From Symbiobacterium thermophilum IAM 14863 (lineage in GTDB: Bacteria; Bacillota; Sulfobacillia; Symbiobacteriales; Symbiobacteriaceae), in contig NC_006177.1 in assembly GCF_000009905.1 (NCBI RefSeq), positions 496,001 through 560,000 on the forward strand: DNA of 64,000 bases, written 5' to 3'. Position 1 is the stretch's first letter, and the number at the start of each line of letters is the position of its first letter. The notes under the pieces are model-generated. The model did no database searches. It saw only the letters and a program-made list of their open reading frames with translations, and was not told the origin of the DNA. Below are positions 7,910 to 16,798 of this stretch, piece after piece. The translations under genes and the position numbers were made by a program.

Positions 7910-8871
7910 GTGGCATCCCCCTCTCGCCAGAGCTGCATCACCAGGGACTCTGCCTGCCGGAACTCGTCCGCCCGGGCCGGCCGGCCGCCGTAGAGGAGCC
8001 CTTCGAGCAGGTCATGCAGGCTGCGCAGGGCCGGGACGAGATCCGGCCGCCGGCGGGCCAGCTGCCGCTCATGTTCCCGGTCGGTCTGTGCGGGCTGGTA
8101 GCGGATAATCCCCAGCCCGTCCAGGTGCTGGAGCAGCGCCAGGTGGGACAGCCGTACCGCGGCGAGGTAGTCGCTGCGGTCGGCGGCCTCCTGCGCCGCG
8201 TGCAGCAGCTCCGCCGGCGTCGGCGGGCGGGCGGGTTCCGTACGGCGGCCCTCCCGCCAGGTCCCTTCGGTTCCCGCTCCGTGACCGGTCAGGCCGCGGT
8301 AGAGGGCGAATCCGGCCCAGGCCAAGGCCAGGGCCCCGACGGCGCCGCCGATCCACCAGACCGACGGCGGCACCGGCCCCAGTTCCTTCCCTTGCAGCGG
8401 CCGGGTGAACAGGCCAAGGACCCACTCGCGGGCCCGGTCCAGCAGCGACTGGCCGGCCACCTGCGCCAGCGCGCGGTCCAGGGATGCGCGGGCGCCCGGC
8501 GCATGGACGGGTTCGGCCTCCACCAGGTCCGCGGCCGCGTGCAGGTGCTCCGCAAGCAACCCCCGGGCACGGGACAGCGCCTCGGGATCCTCCGCGGCCC
8601 CGCGCAGCGAGTCCATCAGGTCCGTAAGATCGGCCTCCACGTCGCCGGCGTCGGCCCACACCGCGTCCACGCCGGACAGGCGGTCGGCCGCGGCGTAGAT
8701 CCTGCGCCGCGCCGCGGTCTCGTCCCCCTGCTGTGCCAGCCGCTCGGCCTCATCCAGGAGCGCAGCCGCCTCCTCCAGCCGGCCGGCGTACGCCCCGGCC
8801 GGCAGCGGGGCAGACGCGGCCGCCGACGGCAGCCACAGCACGAGAAGAAGGGTGGCCAGCGCCCGCCTCAT
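7867..8871 (-). CDS. DUF4129 domain protein
   Basis: A 334-residue protein with an N-terminal signal peptide (MRRALATLLLVLWLPSAAAS). A helical extracellular part follows, then one membrane helix (VWWIGGAVGALALAWAGFAL, about residues 165-190), and a C-terminal DUF4129 domain. That domain has the AAQEAADRSDYLAAVRLSHL helix and the ending GLLYGGRPARADEFRQAESL. DUF4129 proteins often accompany MoxR, DUF58 and transglutaminase genes. The ATG overlaps the stop of the upstream membrane protein gene by four bases (ATGA), and its own end overlaps the DUF4350 gene. Confidence 0.82.
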   Translation of the reverse strand: MRRALATLLLVLWLPSAAASAPLPAGAYAGRLEEAAALLDEAERLAQQGDETAARRRIYAAADRLSGVDAVWADAGDVEADLTDLMDSLRGAAEDPEALSRARGLLAEHLHAAADLVEAEPVHAPGARASLDRALAQVAGQSLLDRAREWVLGLFTRPLQGKELGPVPPSVWWIGGAVGALALAWAGFALYRGLTGHGAGTEGTWREGRRTEPARPPTPAELLHAAQEAADRSDYLAAVRLSHLALLQHLDGLGIIRYQPAQTDREHERQLARRRPDLVPALRSLHDLLEGLLYGGRPARADEFRQAESLVMQLWREGDATSGSAATPGPSSSA

Positions 8872-9794
8872 GGCTGGAAGTCCCCGGTGGCGGACTCCGC
8901 CTGCTGCCGGGCCATCCACTCCAGATCGTACCCCTCCCTGCGGACCCGGGTGTCGAAGTAGACGACGGTGAGGCCGACCGCCATGAACGGGGTGATGAAG
9001 GTGGCCGCCAACCCTTCCACCAGCGTCAGCAGCGTGAAGGGCAGGAAGGACCCGGTGATGGCGGTGACGATGCCCGCCGCGAAGCTGGAAGGACCGACCA
9101 CGATGTAGCTGAGCAGGGTGCTCAGCAGCCAGAAGACAATCCCCGTGCCCAGCAGCGGCCAGAAGCGGGAGCGGACCAGCTCGAAGGAGCGGCCGATGGC
9201 GCTGCCCGCGCCCTTCTGCTCCACCACCACGGCGTGGCCCGTGAAGACCGTGAAGGTGGCCAGGGCGATCAGCCCTACGGGGATGGTGAGGAAGGCGAGC
9301 ACCAGCAGCCCGGCCAGCGCGAGCAGGGGGACGGCGGCGATCCACATGAGGACGAGGAGCGCGTGGGATCCGAGCATCGCACCGTAACGGGTCGCCCCCA
9401 CCCGGAACGACTCGCCCACGGAGACGGGCGGCATGTGCAGTACGGCCCGCGTCGCGGCGTCCAGAAGGGCGCCCTTGTACAGCGGGTAGAGCAGGAGGAT
9501 CGCCACCCACGAGACCACCATCAGCGAGCCCAGCCGCAGCACGCCCGAAAAGTCGCCCGCGTCGGCCGCGGCGAGGGCGCGGACCAGGGGGTTGCCGAAC
9601 GGCCCCATCTGCAGGTCGGGCGAGAGCGACAGCACAAACAGCGAGTACAGCAGGCCGGGGGTGGCGCCGATCAGCCCCATCGGAAGCAGCGAGCGCCACG
9701 AACGGCCGAAAACCCGGAAGGTCTGGTCCAGGATCTGGCCCAGGTCCCGGGGCCTCAGGACGTCGTCGGCGGGAGCCGGGGAATGGGTGGACAT
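8868..9794 (-). CDS. Polytopic membrane protein, glycerophosphodiesterase-membrane-domain-like
   Basis: A 308-residue protein and the first gene of the MoxR/DUF58 operon. An N-terminal cytoplasmic stretch has RPRDLGQILDQTFRVFGRSW, a pattern common to proteins with the membrane domain of glycerophosphoryl diester phosphodiesterase. At least six hydrophobic segments follow, and a short tail ends YFDTRVRREGYDLEW, also typical. GAGGAGGT precedes the ATG at good distance. No catalytic phosphodiesterase domain is present. It may form part of the membrane assembly handled by MoxR, but that is only an inference from gene order. Confidence 0.75.
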   Translation of the reverse strand: MSTHSPAPADDVLRPRDLGQILDQTFRVFGRSWRSLLPMGLIGATPGLLYSLFVLSLSPDLQMGPFGNPLVRALAAADAGDFSGVLRLGSLMVVSWVAILLLYPLYKGALLDAATRAVLHMPPVSVGESFRVGATRYGAMLGSHALLVLMWIAAVPLLALAGLLVLAFLTIPVGLIALATFTVFTGHAVVVEQKGAGSAIGRSFELVRSRFWPLLGTGIVFWLLSTLLSYIVVGPSSFAAGIVTAITGSFLPFTLLTLVEGLAATFITPFMAVGLTVVYFDTRVRREGYDLEWMARQQAESATGDFQP

Positions 9795-9884
9795 GATTTG
9801 ACCTCCTCAGAAAATCAGAAGGGATCTTACCAATTGTTCGTACTTTGGCAGCCGGGATCCTTCCCGCCCCTCCGCATGCAAGAA

Positions 9885-9910
9885 GCGGGGAGCGGTTTCC
9901 CGCTCCCCGC
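9885..9910 (-). terminator. Terminator after potD
   Basis: GCGGGGAGCGG at 9885-9895 pairs with CCGCTCCCCGC at 9900-9910 over a 4-base loop. It begins 6 bases past the potD stop. On the minus strand it is followed by TTCTTGC, a weak T tract. It ends the polyamine operon. Confidence 0.7.
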
Positions 9911-9916
9911 AGCGCA

Positions 9917-11026
9917 TCAGCCTTTCACTTCGGTCCAGATCTGGTCGTAGATCTGGTTCATCTGGTCGCCCAGGTCGTCCAGCGACTCCGCGTTCCGCAG
10001 CCACTCCGCCGGCGGGTTGATGGCCGGGTTGGCCAGGTCCTCGGCGGAGATGTACGGCATGGCCGCCTTGTTGGGGTTGCCGTAGGGGTACTCGGCGGAG
10101 ATGCGGGCGCTGACCACCGGATCCAGCAGGAAGTTGATGAACACCTCGGCGGTGTACTTGTGCGGCGCGTCCTTCGGGATCGCCACGTTGTCCACCCACA
10201 TGGTCACGCCCTCGGGCGGCAGGATGAACTGGAACGCGTCGCTCTCCCGCATGACCAGGGCCGCCTCGCCGCTCCACACCACGCCGCCCCAGACCTCGCC
10301 GCCGAGCAGCAGATCCTTCGGGCTGTCGCTGTTGAAGGCCTTGACGTTGGGCTTCAGCGCCTTCAGCTTCTCCTTGGCCCGGGCCAGCGCATCCGGGTCG
10401 GTGGTGTTGACGCCGTACCCCTCGGTGCGCAGGGCGATGCCGATCATCTCACGGGCGTCGTCCGGCACGACCAGCCTCCCCTGGAACTCGGGGTTCCACA
10501 GGTCGGCCCAGGACGTCATCTGATCGGGGCTGATCTTCTCCGTGTTGATGACGATCCCCGTGGTGCCCCACACGTAGGGTACGGAGTACCTCAGCTCCGG
10601 GTCGTGGTCCAGCCCGCGGAAGCGGTCATCGATGTTCTTCAGGTTGGGGATGTTGGCGTGGTCCAGCTCCTCCAGCAGCCCTTCCCGGCGCAGCACCTTG
10701 ATCATGTAGATCTCCGGGATGATGATGTCGTAGCCCGAGGCGCCGGCCTTCAGCTTGGCGTGCATCTCCTCGTTGCTGGAGTAGGTGTCGTAGTTGACCC
10801 GGACGTTGTAGACCCGCTCGAACTCGCGGATGATCGACTGCGGCAGGTACTCCGTCCAGGTAAAGACGTTGAGCTCGGCGGAGAGCCGGCTCATGTCCAC
10901 GCTCGGATCCCGCTCGGGCCGGGGCAGGTCAGACGCTGCGCCCGTGCTCCCTCCGACTGAGCAGCCCGACAGGGCCACGGCCGCCACCAGCAGGGCGGCC
11001 AGCGCGAACCCCACACGCTTCTTCAT
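9917..11026 (-). CDS. potD: Spermidine/putrescine ABC transporter substrate-binding lipoprotein
   Basis: A 369-residue extracellular solute-binding protein of the PotD/PotF type. The start MKKRVGFALAALLVAAVALS is followed by the lipobox LSGC, so the mature protein is lipid-anchored. Family sequence includes LNVFTWTEYLPQSIIREFE, GYDIIIPEIYMIKVL, VPYVWGTTGIVINTEKI and WVDNVAIPKDAPH. An ATG seven codons earlier was rejected because the ribosome site GGGAGGAAAAG lies between the two. It is the last gene of potABCD. Polyamine specificity is inferred from homology and operon structure. Confidence 0.9.
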   Translation of the reverse strand: MKKRVGFALAALLVAAVALSGCSVGGSTGAASDLPRPERDPSVDMSRLSAELNVFTWTEYLPQSIIREFERVYNVRVNYDTYSSNEEMHAKLKAGASGYDIIIPEIYMIKVLRREGLLEELDHANIPNLKNIDDRFRGLDHDPELRYSVPYVWGTTGIVINTEKISPDQMTSWADLWNPEFQGRLVVPDDAREMIGIALRTEGYGVNTTDPDALARAKEKLKALKPNVKAFNSDSPKDLLLGGEVWGGVVWSGEAALVMRESDAFQFILPPEGVTMWVDNVAIPKDAPHKYTAEVFINFLLDPVVSARISAEYPYGNPNKAAMPYISAEDLANPAINPPAEWLRNAESLDDLGDQMNQIYDQIWTEVKG

Positions 11027-11052
11027 TCCGTTCTTTTCCTCCCGCAAGCATA

Positions 11053-11826
11053 CTAGATTCGGTTCTCCGTCAGCCGGAGGTACAGAGTGGTGGCAATCCC
11101 CGTCACCAGCACCATGATGGTGGACAGGGCGTTCACCTCAGGGGTCAGGCCGGTCTTCATCATCCCGTAGACGCGCAGGGGCAGGGTGGTGGCCCCGGGG
11201 CCCGCGGTGAAGAACGAGAGGATGAAGTCGTCCAGCGACAGGGTGAAGGAAAGCAGGATGGCGGCGACGATGGCCGGCATGAGGAGGGGCAGGGTCACGT
11301 AGCGCAGGGTCTGCCACGGGGTGGCGCCCAGGTCGCGGGCCGCTTCCTCCAGGCGTTCGTCCATGTCGCTCAGCCGAGCCCGCAGCACCAGGACCACGTA
11401 CGAGATCGAGGTCCCCACGTGTGCAGCCAGGATCGTGCCCAGGCCGAGGGAGATCCCGAGAGCCGTGAACAGGACCAGCGCGCCCACGCCAAGCACGATG
11501 TCGGGCAGAACCAGGGGCACGTACAGCAGCCCCTCAATCCAGACCCGGCCGGGGATGTGGCGCCTGTGCAGGGCGAGCGCCGCTGCCGTGCCCAGGGCCG
11601 TGGCGATGACCGCGGTGGCGGCAGCGATGATCAGGCTGTTCTTGACCGCCTCCCACAGCAGCCGGTTCTGAAAGAGCCGCACGTACCAGTCCAGCGTGAA
11701 GCCCTTCCAGACCGCGCTGGTCCGTGAGCTGTTGAACGACAGAATGACAAGCAGGAAGATGGGCAGGTAGAGGAACCCATACACCAGTGCGGCGTGGAGC
11801 CGCAGCAAGCCGCTGCCCCGCTTCAC
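11053..11826 (-). CDS. potC: Spermidine/putrescine ABC transporter permease
   Basis: A 257-residue permease with about six membrane segments. It has the PotC-type opening ALVYGFLYLPIFLLVILSFN, with the SFNSS motif and a domain I-like WYVRLFQNRLLWEAVKNSLI segment. The EAA loop for contact with the ATPase reads LEEAARDLGATPWQTLRYVT. Near the end is FTLSLDDFILSFF. The GTG start overlaps the potB stop by four bases (GTGA). It pairs with PotB to form the membrane channel. Confidence 0.9.
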   Translation of the reverse strand: MKRGSGLLRLHAALVYGFLYLPIFLLVILSFNSSRTSAVWKGFTLDWYVRLFQNRLLWEAVKNSLIIAAATAVIATALGTAAALALHRRHIPGRVWIEGLLYVPLVLPDIVLGVGALVLFTALGISLGLGTILAAHVGTSISYVVLVLRARLSDMDERLEEAARDLGATPWQTLRYVTLPLLMPAIVAAILLSFTLSLDDFILSFFTAGPGATTLPLRVYGMMKTGLTPEVNALSTIMVLVTGIATTLYLRLTENRI

Positions 11827-12674
11827 CGCTTCACCTCCCCGCCGTCGATGCGCCCGGCCCGCTGCACCAGCAGCGCGACCACGAGCACCACCGCGGTCAG
11901 GGCCAGTGCGACGGCCGCGCCGAAGGGCCAGTTGCGCGCCTGCAGGAACTGGTTCTGGATCAGGTTGCCAATCATGATCGAGCGGGCGCCGCCCATGAGG
12001 TCGGGAACCAGGTACATGCCGAAGGCGGAGATGAAGACCATCATCCCTCCGACCAGGACGCCGGGCCGGGAGAGCGGCCAGGTCACCGACCAGAACGCCG
12101 TCCACGGGTTCGCGCCCAGGTCCTGCGCGGCGGCCAGCAGTCGCTCGTCCAGCTTCTCCAGGTTCGCGTAGAGCGGGAGGACGAGCAGCGGGAGCAGGGT
12201 ATAGACGAGTCCCACCTGCACCGCCGCCTCATTATAGAGAAGGGGGAGGGGGTCGTCAATCACCCCGATGGCCATCAGCAGCGAGTTGATGACCCCCTGC
12301 GCCCGCATGAGCACCATCAGGGCATATGTGCGGACCAGGAAGTTGGTCCAGAACGGGATGACCACCAGCAGGAGCAGCCGGCCGCGCCGCCGCATCGGGC
12401 TGCGGGCGATGTAGTAGGCCAGGGGGTAGCCCAGGAGCAGCGAAAGCAGTGTCGCCAGGGCCGCCTGCACCACCGAGCGCACGAAGATGCGCAGGTAGAG
12501 CGGGTCCAGCAGCCGGCTGTAGTGCGCCAGCGTGAACCCCTGGGGCCAGGGCGAGTCGGGGGCGATCTGAACCGCCAAGCTGTAGACCAGCATCAGGGCC
12601 ATCGGCGCGGCGACCAGCGCCACGAGCCAGATCACGGTGGGGGCCAGCATGGCCCAGCCTGCCCGCCGGCTCAT
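11823..12674 (-). CDS. potB: Spermidine/putrescine ABC transporter permease
   Basis: A 283-residue permease beginning [20 protein letters not shown]. It has six or so membrane helices, a periplasmic-facing segment with [21 protein letters not shown], and the EAA loop [20 protein letters not shown]. The [17 protein letters not shown] sequence is typical of PotB. The ATG overlaps the potA stop by four bases, and the gene overlaps potC at its other end. All four pot genes lie within 3.8 kb. Confidence 0.9.
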   Translation of the reverse strand: MSRRAGWAMLAPTVIWLVALVAAPMALMLVYSLAVQIAPDSPWPQGFTLAHYSRLLDPLYLRIFVRSVVQAALATLLSLLLGYPLAYYIARSPMRRRGRLLLLVVIPFWTNFLVRTYALMVLMRAQGVINSLLMAIGVIDDPLPLLYNEAAVQVGLVYTLLPLLVLPLYANLEKLDERLLAAAQDLGANPWTAFWSVTWPLSRPGVLVGGMMVFISAFGMYLVPDLMGGARSIMIGNLIQNQFLQARNWPFGAAVALALTAVVLVVALLVQRAGRIDGGEVKR

Positions 12675-13717
12675 GGCGCCACCACCACGCAGTGCTCCGC
12701 GGCGAAGCGGAGCTCGACCTGGTCGCCGATATCCGGTCCCGGGCCTGCGGGCAGCAGAGCGGCCAGCCGTCGGCCGGCCACCTCCACCATCAGCCGGGTG
12801 CCGGTGCCGACGAAGAGCCGCTCGGCCACGATGCCGTGGACCCGGTTCTCCGCCGGCCGCGCCGGCTCCGTCGACCCGGGCCACCGGACCTGCACCTGCT
12901 CGGGGCGCAGCGCCACCGTCGTCTTGCCGGGCGACAGGTGGCGGCTCACCTGCAGGTGGTAGTCGCCCCACCGCAGCCGGCCGTTGGCCGCACCCTCGCC
13001 CTCCAGCAGGTTGGCCTCGCCCAGGAACTGCGCAACGAAGCGGGTGGCCGGGCGCAGGTAGACCTCCTCGGGAGTGCCGACCTGCTCCACCCGGCCGTTG
13101 CGCATCACCGCGATGCGGTCGGACATCGCGAGCGCTTCCTCCTGGTCGTGTGTCACATATAGGAAGGTCGCTCCCAGCTTGCGCTGGAGCTGCCTGAGTT
13201 CCACCTGCATCGCACGCCGCAGCTGGAGGTCCAGCGCCCCCAGCGGCTCGTCCAGCAGCAGCACCTTCGGCTCCATGACCAGGGCGCGCGCCAGGGCGAC
13301 CCGCTGCTGCTGGCCTCCGGAGAGCTCATGGGGACGTCGGCTCCCCATGTCGCCCAGCCGAACCAACTCCAGGGCCTCCGCGACCCGCCGCCGGATCTCT
13401 GCCGGGGCTACCTTCTTCATGCGCAGGCCGAACGCGACGTTGTCGAATACGGTCATGTGCGGGAACAGCGCGTAGTGCTGGAAGACCGTATTGACGGGTC
13501 GCTTGTACGCTGGGAGTCCCTGAACCGGTCTGCCCGCCAGCCAGATCTCTCCGGAGGTGGGTTCCTCGAACCCGGCCAGCAGCCTGAGGGTCGTGGTCTT
13601 GCCGCAGCCGCTGGGCCCGAGAAGCGTCAGGAACTCGCCCGGACGAATTTCGAGGGTAAGATCGTTTAGGGCTTCGGTCGAATCGAACCGCTTCGACACG
13701 CCCCGAAACTCGACCAT
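12671..13717 (-). CDS. potA: Spermidine/putrescine ABC transporter ATPase
   Basis: A 348-residue ABC ATPase. Walker A is GPSGCGKTT, the Q-loop region is [15 protein letters not shown], the signature is [15 protein letters not shown], and Walker B is [12 protein letters not shown]. The H-loop is [16 protein letters not shown]. The C-terminal 110 residues form a TOBE-like domain, as in PotA and MalK. I chose the ATG at 13717 ([11 protein letters not shown]). A longer in-frame GTG at 13852 has no ribosome site. The gene lies downstream of a strong terminator at 13865-13886, so it needs a promoter in the 150 bases between; none was clear. Confidence 0.92.
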   Translation of the reverse strand: MVEFRGVSKRFDSTEALNDLTLEIRPGEFLTLLGPSGCGKTTTLRLLAGFEEPTSGEIWLAGRPVQGLPAYKRPVNTVFQHYALFPHMTVFDNVAFGLRMKKVAPAEIRRRVAEALELVRLGDMGSRRPHELSGGQQQRVALARALVMEPKVLLLDEPLGALDLQLRRAMQVELRQLQRKLGATFLYVTHDQEEALAMSDRIAVMRNGRVEQVGTPEEVYLRPATRFVAQFLGEANLLEGEGAANGRLRWGDYHLQVSRHLSPGKTTVALRPEQVQVRWPGSTEPARPAENRVHGIVAERLFVGTGTRLMVEVAGRRLAALLPAGPGPDIGDQVELRFAAEHCVVVAP

Positions 13718-13864
13718 GTTGTTCGTAGCGACCTCACGCCTTTCTGCAAGAGTTGGGGCGTGTTCGCTCTGCCCGTCGGACAGAGCCACACGCCAGCCAT
13801 CATCATTCGTCCTATGGGGGGGCGGTTCCTTCAAGTCAAGCACGTAAACCACAAAAAATAAACG

Positions 13865-13886
13865 GCCACCAGCGCTGGCTGGTGGC
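13865..13886 (-). terminator. Rho-independent terminator of the small membrane-protein gene
   Basis: GCCACCAGC at 13865-13873 pairs perfectly with GCTGGTGGC at 13878-13886 over a GCTG loop. On the minus strand it is followed by GTTTATTTTTTG. It starts 16 bases past the stop of the small gene at 13902 and ends that transcription unit ahead of potA. Confidence 0.8.
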
Positions 13887-13901
13887 TGTAGCTCAATTAT
13901 C

Positions 13902-14102
13902 CTATATTTCCATGGCCTTACGGGGGGAAATCACCCGCAGGTGCGCTCTGCCGCGGCGGCACGCGCGCCGCTTCGCGCGCCGCCGGCGCGGCGGTTGTGC
14001 GGGGGCCGGCAGGTCCATGATGACCATCGCGGCGATAACCGCCACGGCCATGAGGAGGAGGCAGAGGAGCAGATGGGTTTCGGGTGTCACCTGGAAGATC
14101 AT
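13902..14102 (-). CDS. Small single-span membrane protein with basic tail
   Basis: A 66-residue protein, [20 protein letters not shown] and onward. A single hydrophobic helix spans about residues 10-32, followed by a Pro-rich turn and a very basic tail with many Arg residues. I do not recognise a family. It looks real because AGGAGG stands 8 bases before the ATG, an 18-bp near-palindrome sits just upstream, and a perfect terminator follows. The basic tail implies it faces the cytoplasm, possibly binding nucleic acid or phospholipid. It forms its own short unit between comEC (divergent) and the pot operon. Confidence 0.6.
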   Translation of the reverse strand: MIFQVTPETHLLLCLLLMAVAVIAAMVIMDLPAPAQPPRRRRAKRRACRRGRAHLRVISPRKAMEI

Positions 14103-14140
14103 GCGGATCGCCTCCTCGCACGAGCAGCTTGGACGGTTGT

Positions 14141-14158
14141 GTTCGTGAATTCTCGAAC
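14141..14158. promoter_or_regulatory. Candidate operator palindrome
   Basis: GTTCGTGAATTCTCGAAC is an 18-bp inverted repeat matching at 16 of 18 positions. It lies 39-56 bases upstream of the small membrane-protein start and about 170 bases upstream of comEC, in their shared control region. It differs from the DinR/LexA box, whose half sites have the opposite order. The regulator is unknown. Confidence 0.4.
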
Positions 14159-14323
14159 TAACTTGCCTACCTTTATTCTAGCTGCCGCCTTCTCTGGTGC
14201 CTATAGCCCGAATGCCCCATAAGTAACCATTCTGCAGGCGGGCCAGGGTACCGGCCCAAGGTGTAGCAGGAGAACGACCGGGCGTGCAGAAATTTCCATA
14301 AAATGGTTGTCGGAGGTCTACCC

Positions 14324-16792
14324 GTGCACAATCGTCCGGCGCTGCTCTTGGCGGTGGCCTTTGCGCTTGGCATCCTGGCCGCCGAGTGGGTGCGCCCCCA
14401 TCCCGTGCTCTGCGCGGCGATCCTCGTGCCCTTGGCCGCGCTGGCGGCGGGGCGGAGGGGTGGGGCTCTGCTTCTGGCGGCGATCGCGCTTGCCGGTGCG
14501 GCGCGCTGGTCCTACGTGCAGACCGCGGGCAGGGGGAACCTGGACGCCTGGACCGACCGGCGGGTGACCCTCGTCGGCACGGTGGTGAGCGAGCCTGCGC
14601 TGCAGGAAGACGGACGCGTCACGTATATCGTCGCCGCGGAGGCGGCGCAGGGGCAGCCGGCCCGGGGGCGGGTGCGGGTGGCGCAGCGGGGCGGCACGGC
14701 ACCCGCGTACGGGGAACGGGTCGCCGCGACCGGCGTCCTGACGCCGCCCGCACCGGCGCGCCGGCCGGGGGGATTCGACGAGGCCGCGTACCTGGCCCGC
14801 CAGTCGGTCTACCTGGTGATGGAGTCCGGCCCGGCCGAGCGGATGGGGCCGGGCCGGGTCGACTGGTTCCGGCGGGTTGCCGTGGCGACCAGGCTGCGGC
14901 TGGAGGCGGTGCTCCAACAGGCGTTGCCCGAGCGAGAGGCCGCCCTGATGGCCGGGCTGCTCTTCGGAAGCCGCGGCCACCTGCCGGAAGACGTCGCGGA
15001 CGCCTTCCGCGGCGCGGGGGTCTTCCACTTGCTGGCGGTGAGCGGCGGCAACGTGGCCATGGTGGTCATGCCCCTGCTCTGGCTCCTGTACCGGGCGGGG
15101 TTGGGGCGCCGGGCCGCCGCCGCACTGGCGGTCCCCGCCGTGGTGTTCTTCATCTTCCTCACCGGCGCCAGCCCCTCGGTACTGCGGGCCGGGCTCATGG
15201 CGGTGCTGGTGCTGGCCGGGGACATCCTGGGGCGGGAGCGGGACGCGCTGAACACCCTGGGCGCAGCCGCGGCCCTGCTGCTCATGGGCGTGCCGGGGCT
15301 GCTGTTCGACCTGGGTTTCCAGCTCTCCGTGGCGGCCACGCTGGGCATTCTGCTGCTGGCGGGTCCCATCCGGGGGTGGCTGGAGCCGCGCCTGGCCCGG
15401 GCGTTGCCCGGCAAGCCTCCTTCGTGGCTGTCGGCCGGCCTGGCGGCAACCCTTGCCGCCCAGGCCCTGGTGGAGCCGCTCAGCCTGCACGCGTTCGGCC
15501 TGTTCTCTCCGGTGGGTCCCCTGGCCAACCTGGCGGTGATCCCGTACGTGGGGCTGCTGGTGCCCTTCGGGCTGGCGACGGTCCTGCTGGGCCTGTTCGC
15601 GCCGCCGGCCGTGTGGCTGCTGGGGGTCGCCGGGCGCGGGGCCCTGGTCGGCCTGGTGTACATGGTGAAGGCCCTGGCGTCGGTGCCGCTGGCTCAGGTC
15701 GATGTGGGGCGCCTGCCGCCGGGGTGGGCCCTCGGGTGGTACGCCGCCCTGGCCTGGGCGGCGTTGCCGGAGGCCCGCCGGATTCCGGCGGCGCTGTGGG
15801 CCCGGCTTCGGGCCTGCCGGCGGGCCGTGCGCGCGGGTGGCGCGCTTGCCGGCGCCCTCGCGCTGCTGGCGGCGGCCGGCGCGGCGCTCTCCTGGCGGCT
15901 TGCCCTGGCCGCGCCGCCGGACGCGCTGGAGCTCGTGGTCCTGGACGTCGGTCAGGGCGACGCCATCCTGGTGAAGGCGCCGGGGGACCACGCGGCGCTG
16001 GTCGACGCCGGACCCGCTTACGAGTTCGGGACGGGCGGAGGCAGGTTCGATGCCGGCGCGGCGGTGGTTGTGCCGCACCTCAGGCGAATCGGGGTCCGCC
16101 GCCTGGACCTCTTCGTTCTCACCCACCCCGACGTCGATCACGTGGGCGGGGCGGGAAGTGTGCTGCGGGCGCTCCCTGTGGGGCAGGTGCTCGTGAGCAC
16201 CCCCCGGGCGGAGGAGGTTCACCACGTGTCCGCGCTGGAGACGGCCAGGGCGCTGGGGGTGCCCGTGCGGGTGCCGCAGGAGGGCGAGGTCCTGCGGTTG
16301 GGGGAGGAGGTGTTCCTGGAGGTCCTCGGGCCTCCGTCCCCGCCGATCACGGGCAGCCGCTCCGACGACAACGCCAACTGCGTGGCCCTGCGGGTGGTGT
16401 ACCGGCAGGTTGCCTTCCTGCTGGCCTGCGACCTCGAGGCGGTCGCCGAGGAGCGGCTGGTGGAGCGGGGCCGCCTGCTGCGGGCGGACGTGCTGAAGGT
16501 GTCGCACCACGGCTCCCGCTTCTCGACCGGCGATCGGTTCCTGGAGGCCGTGCGCCCAAGGTACGCCGTCATCTCCGCCGGCGCGGGCAATCCTTTCGGC
16601 CACCCCCACGCCGACGTGCTCGATAGGCTGAGCCGGGCAGGCGCCGAGATCTGGCGCACGGACCGGCACGGCACGGTGACGGTGCGCACCGACGGCTTCC
16701 AGGTCCGGGTAGAAGGCAGCCGCGGGCGGCCTCCAGGCGCGCCGGGGCGGCCGCTCCTGCCGTGGAGCGGCCGCCTGATCGGAGTGTGGTGA
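14324..16792 (+). CDS. comEC: ComEC/Rec2 competence channel protein
   Basis: An 822-residue protein with the full ComEC layout. Membrane helices and a DUF4131-type region lie at the N-terminus. The competence domain follows in the middle, with HLLAVSGGNVAMVVMPLLWL and ILLLAGPIRGWLEPRLAR. A C-terminal metallo-beta-lactamase-like domain begins at LELVVLDVGQGDAILVKAPG. Its metal-site motif is VLTHPDVDHVGGAGS, and later VLKVSHHGS. It imports single-stranded DNA during transformation. GTG at 14324 is chosen because GGAGGT lies 6 bases before it. It heads the usual comEC-holA-rpsT neighbourhood but is separated from holA by a convergent gene. Confidence 0.95.
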   Translation: MHNRPALLLAVAFALGILAAEWVRPHPVLCAAILVPLAALAAGRRGGALLLAAIALAGAARWSYVQTAGRGNLDAWTDRRVTLVGTVVSEPALQEDGRVTYIVAAEAAQGQPARGRVRVAQRGGTAPAYGERVAATGVLTPPAPARRPGGFDEAAYLARQSVYLVMESGPAERMGPGRVDWFRRVAVATRLRLEAVLQQALPEREAALMAGLLFGSRGHLPEDVADAFRGAGVFHLLAVSGGNVAMVVMPLLWLLYRAGLGRRAAAALAVPAVVFFIFLTGASPSVLRAGLMAVLVLAGDILGRERDALNTLGAAAALLLMGVPGLLFDLGFQLSVAATLGILLLAGPIRGWLEPRLARALPGKPPSWLSAGLAATLAAQALVEPLSLHAFGLFSPVGPLANLAVIPYVGLLVPFGLATVLLGLFAPPAVWLLGVAGRGALVGLVYMVKALASVPLAQVDVGRLPPGWALGWYAALAWAALPEARRIPAALWARLRACRRAVRAGGALAGALALLAAAGAALSWRLALAAPPDALELVVLDVGQGDAILVKAPGDHAALVDAGPAYEFGTGGGRFDAGAAVVVPHLRRIGVRRLDLFVLTHPDVDHVGGAGSVLRALPVGQVLVSTPRAEEVHHVSALETARALGVPVRVPQEGEVLRLGEEVFLEVLGPPSPPITGSRSDDNANCVALRVVYRQVAFLLACDLEAVAEERLVERGRLLRADVLKVSHHGSRFSTGDRFLEAVRPRYAVISAGAGNPFGHPHADVLDRLSRAGAEIWRTDRHGTVTVRTDGFQVRVEGSRGRPPGAPGRPLLPWSGRLIGVW

Positions 16793-16798
16793 CGGTTT

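Noticed and set aside
12671-13852. Longer potA start at GTG 13852
   Set aside because: The added 45 residues have no ribosome site before them, and start within bases of a strong terminator on the same strand.
14318-16669. Minus-strand open frame of 783 codons across comEC
   Set aside because: It is the shadow of comEC; its composition is Gln-, Arg- and Pro-rich without domains.
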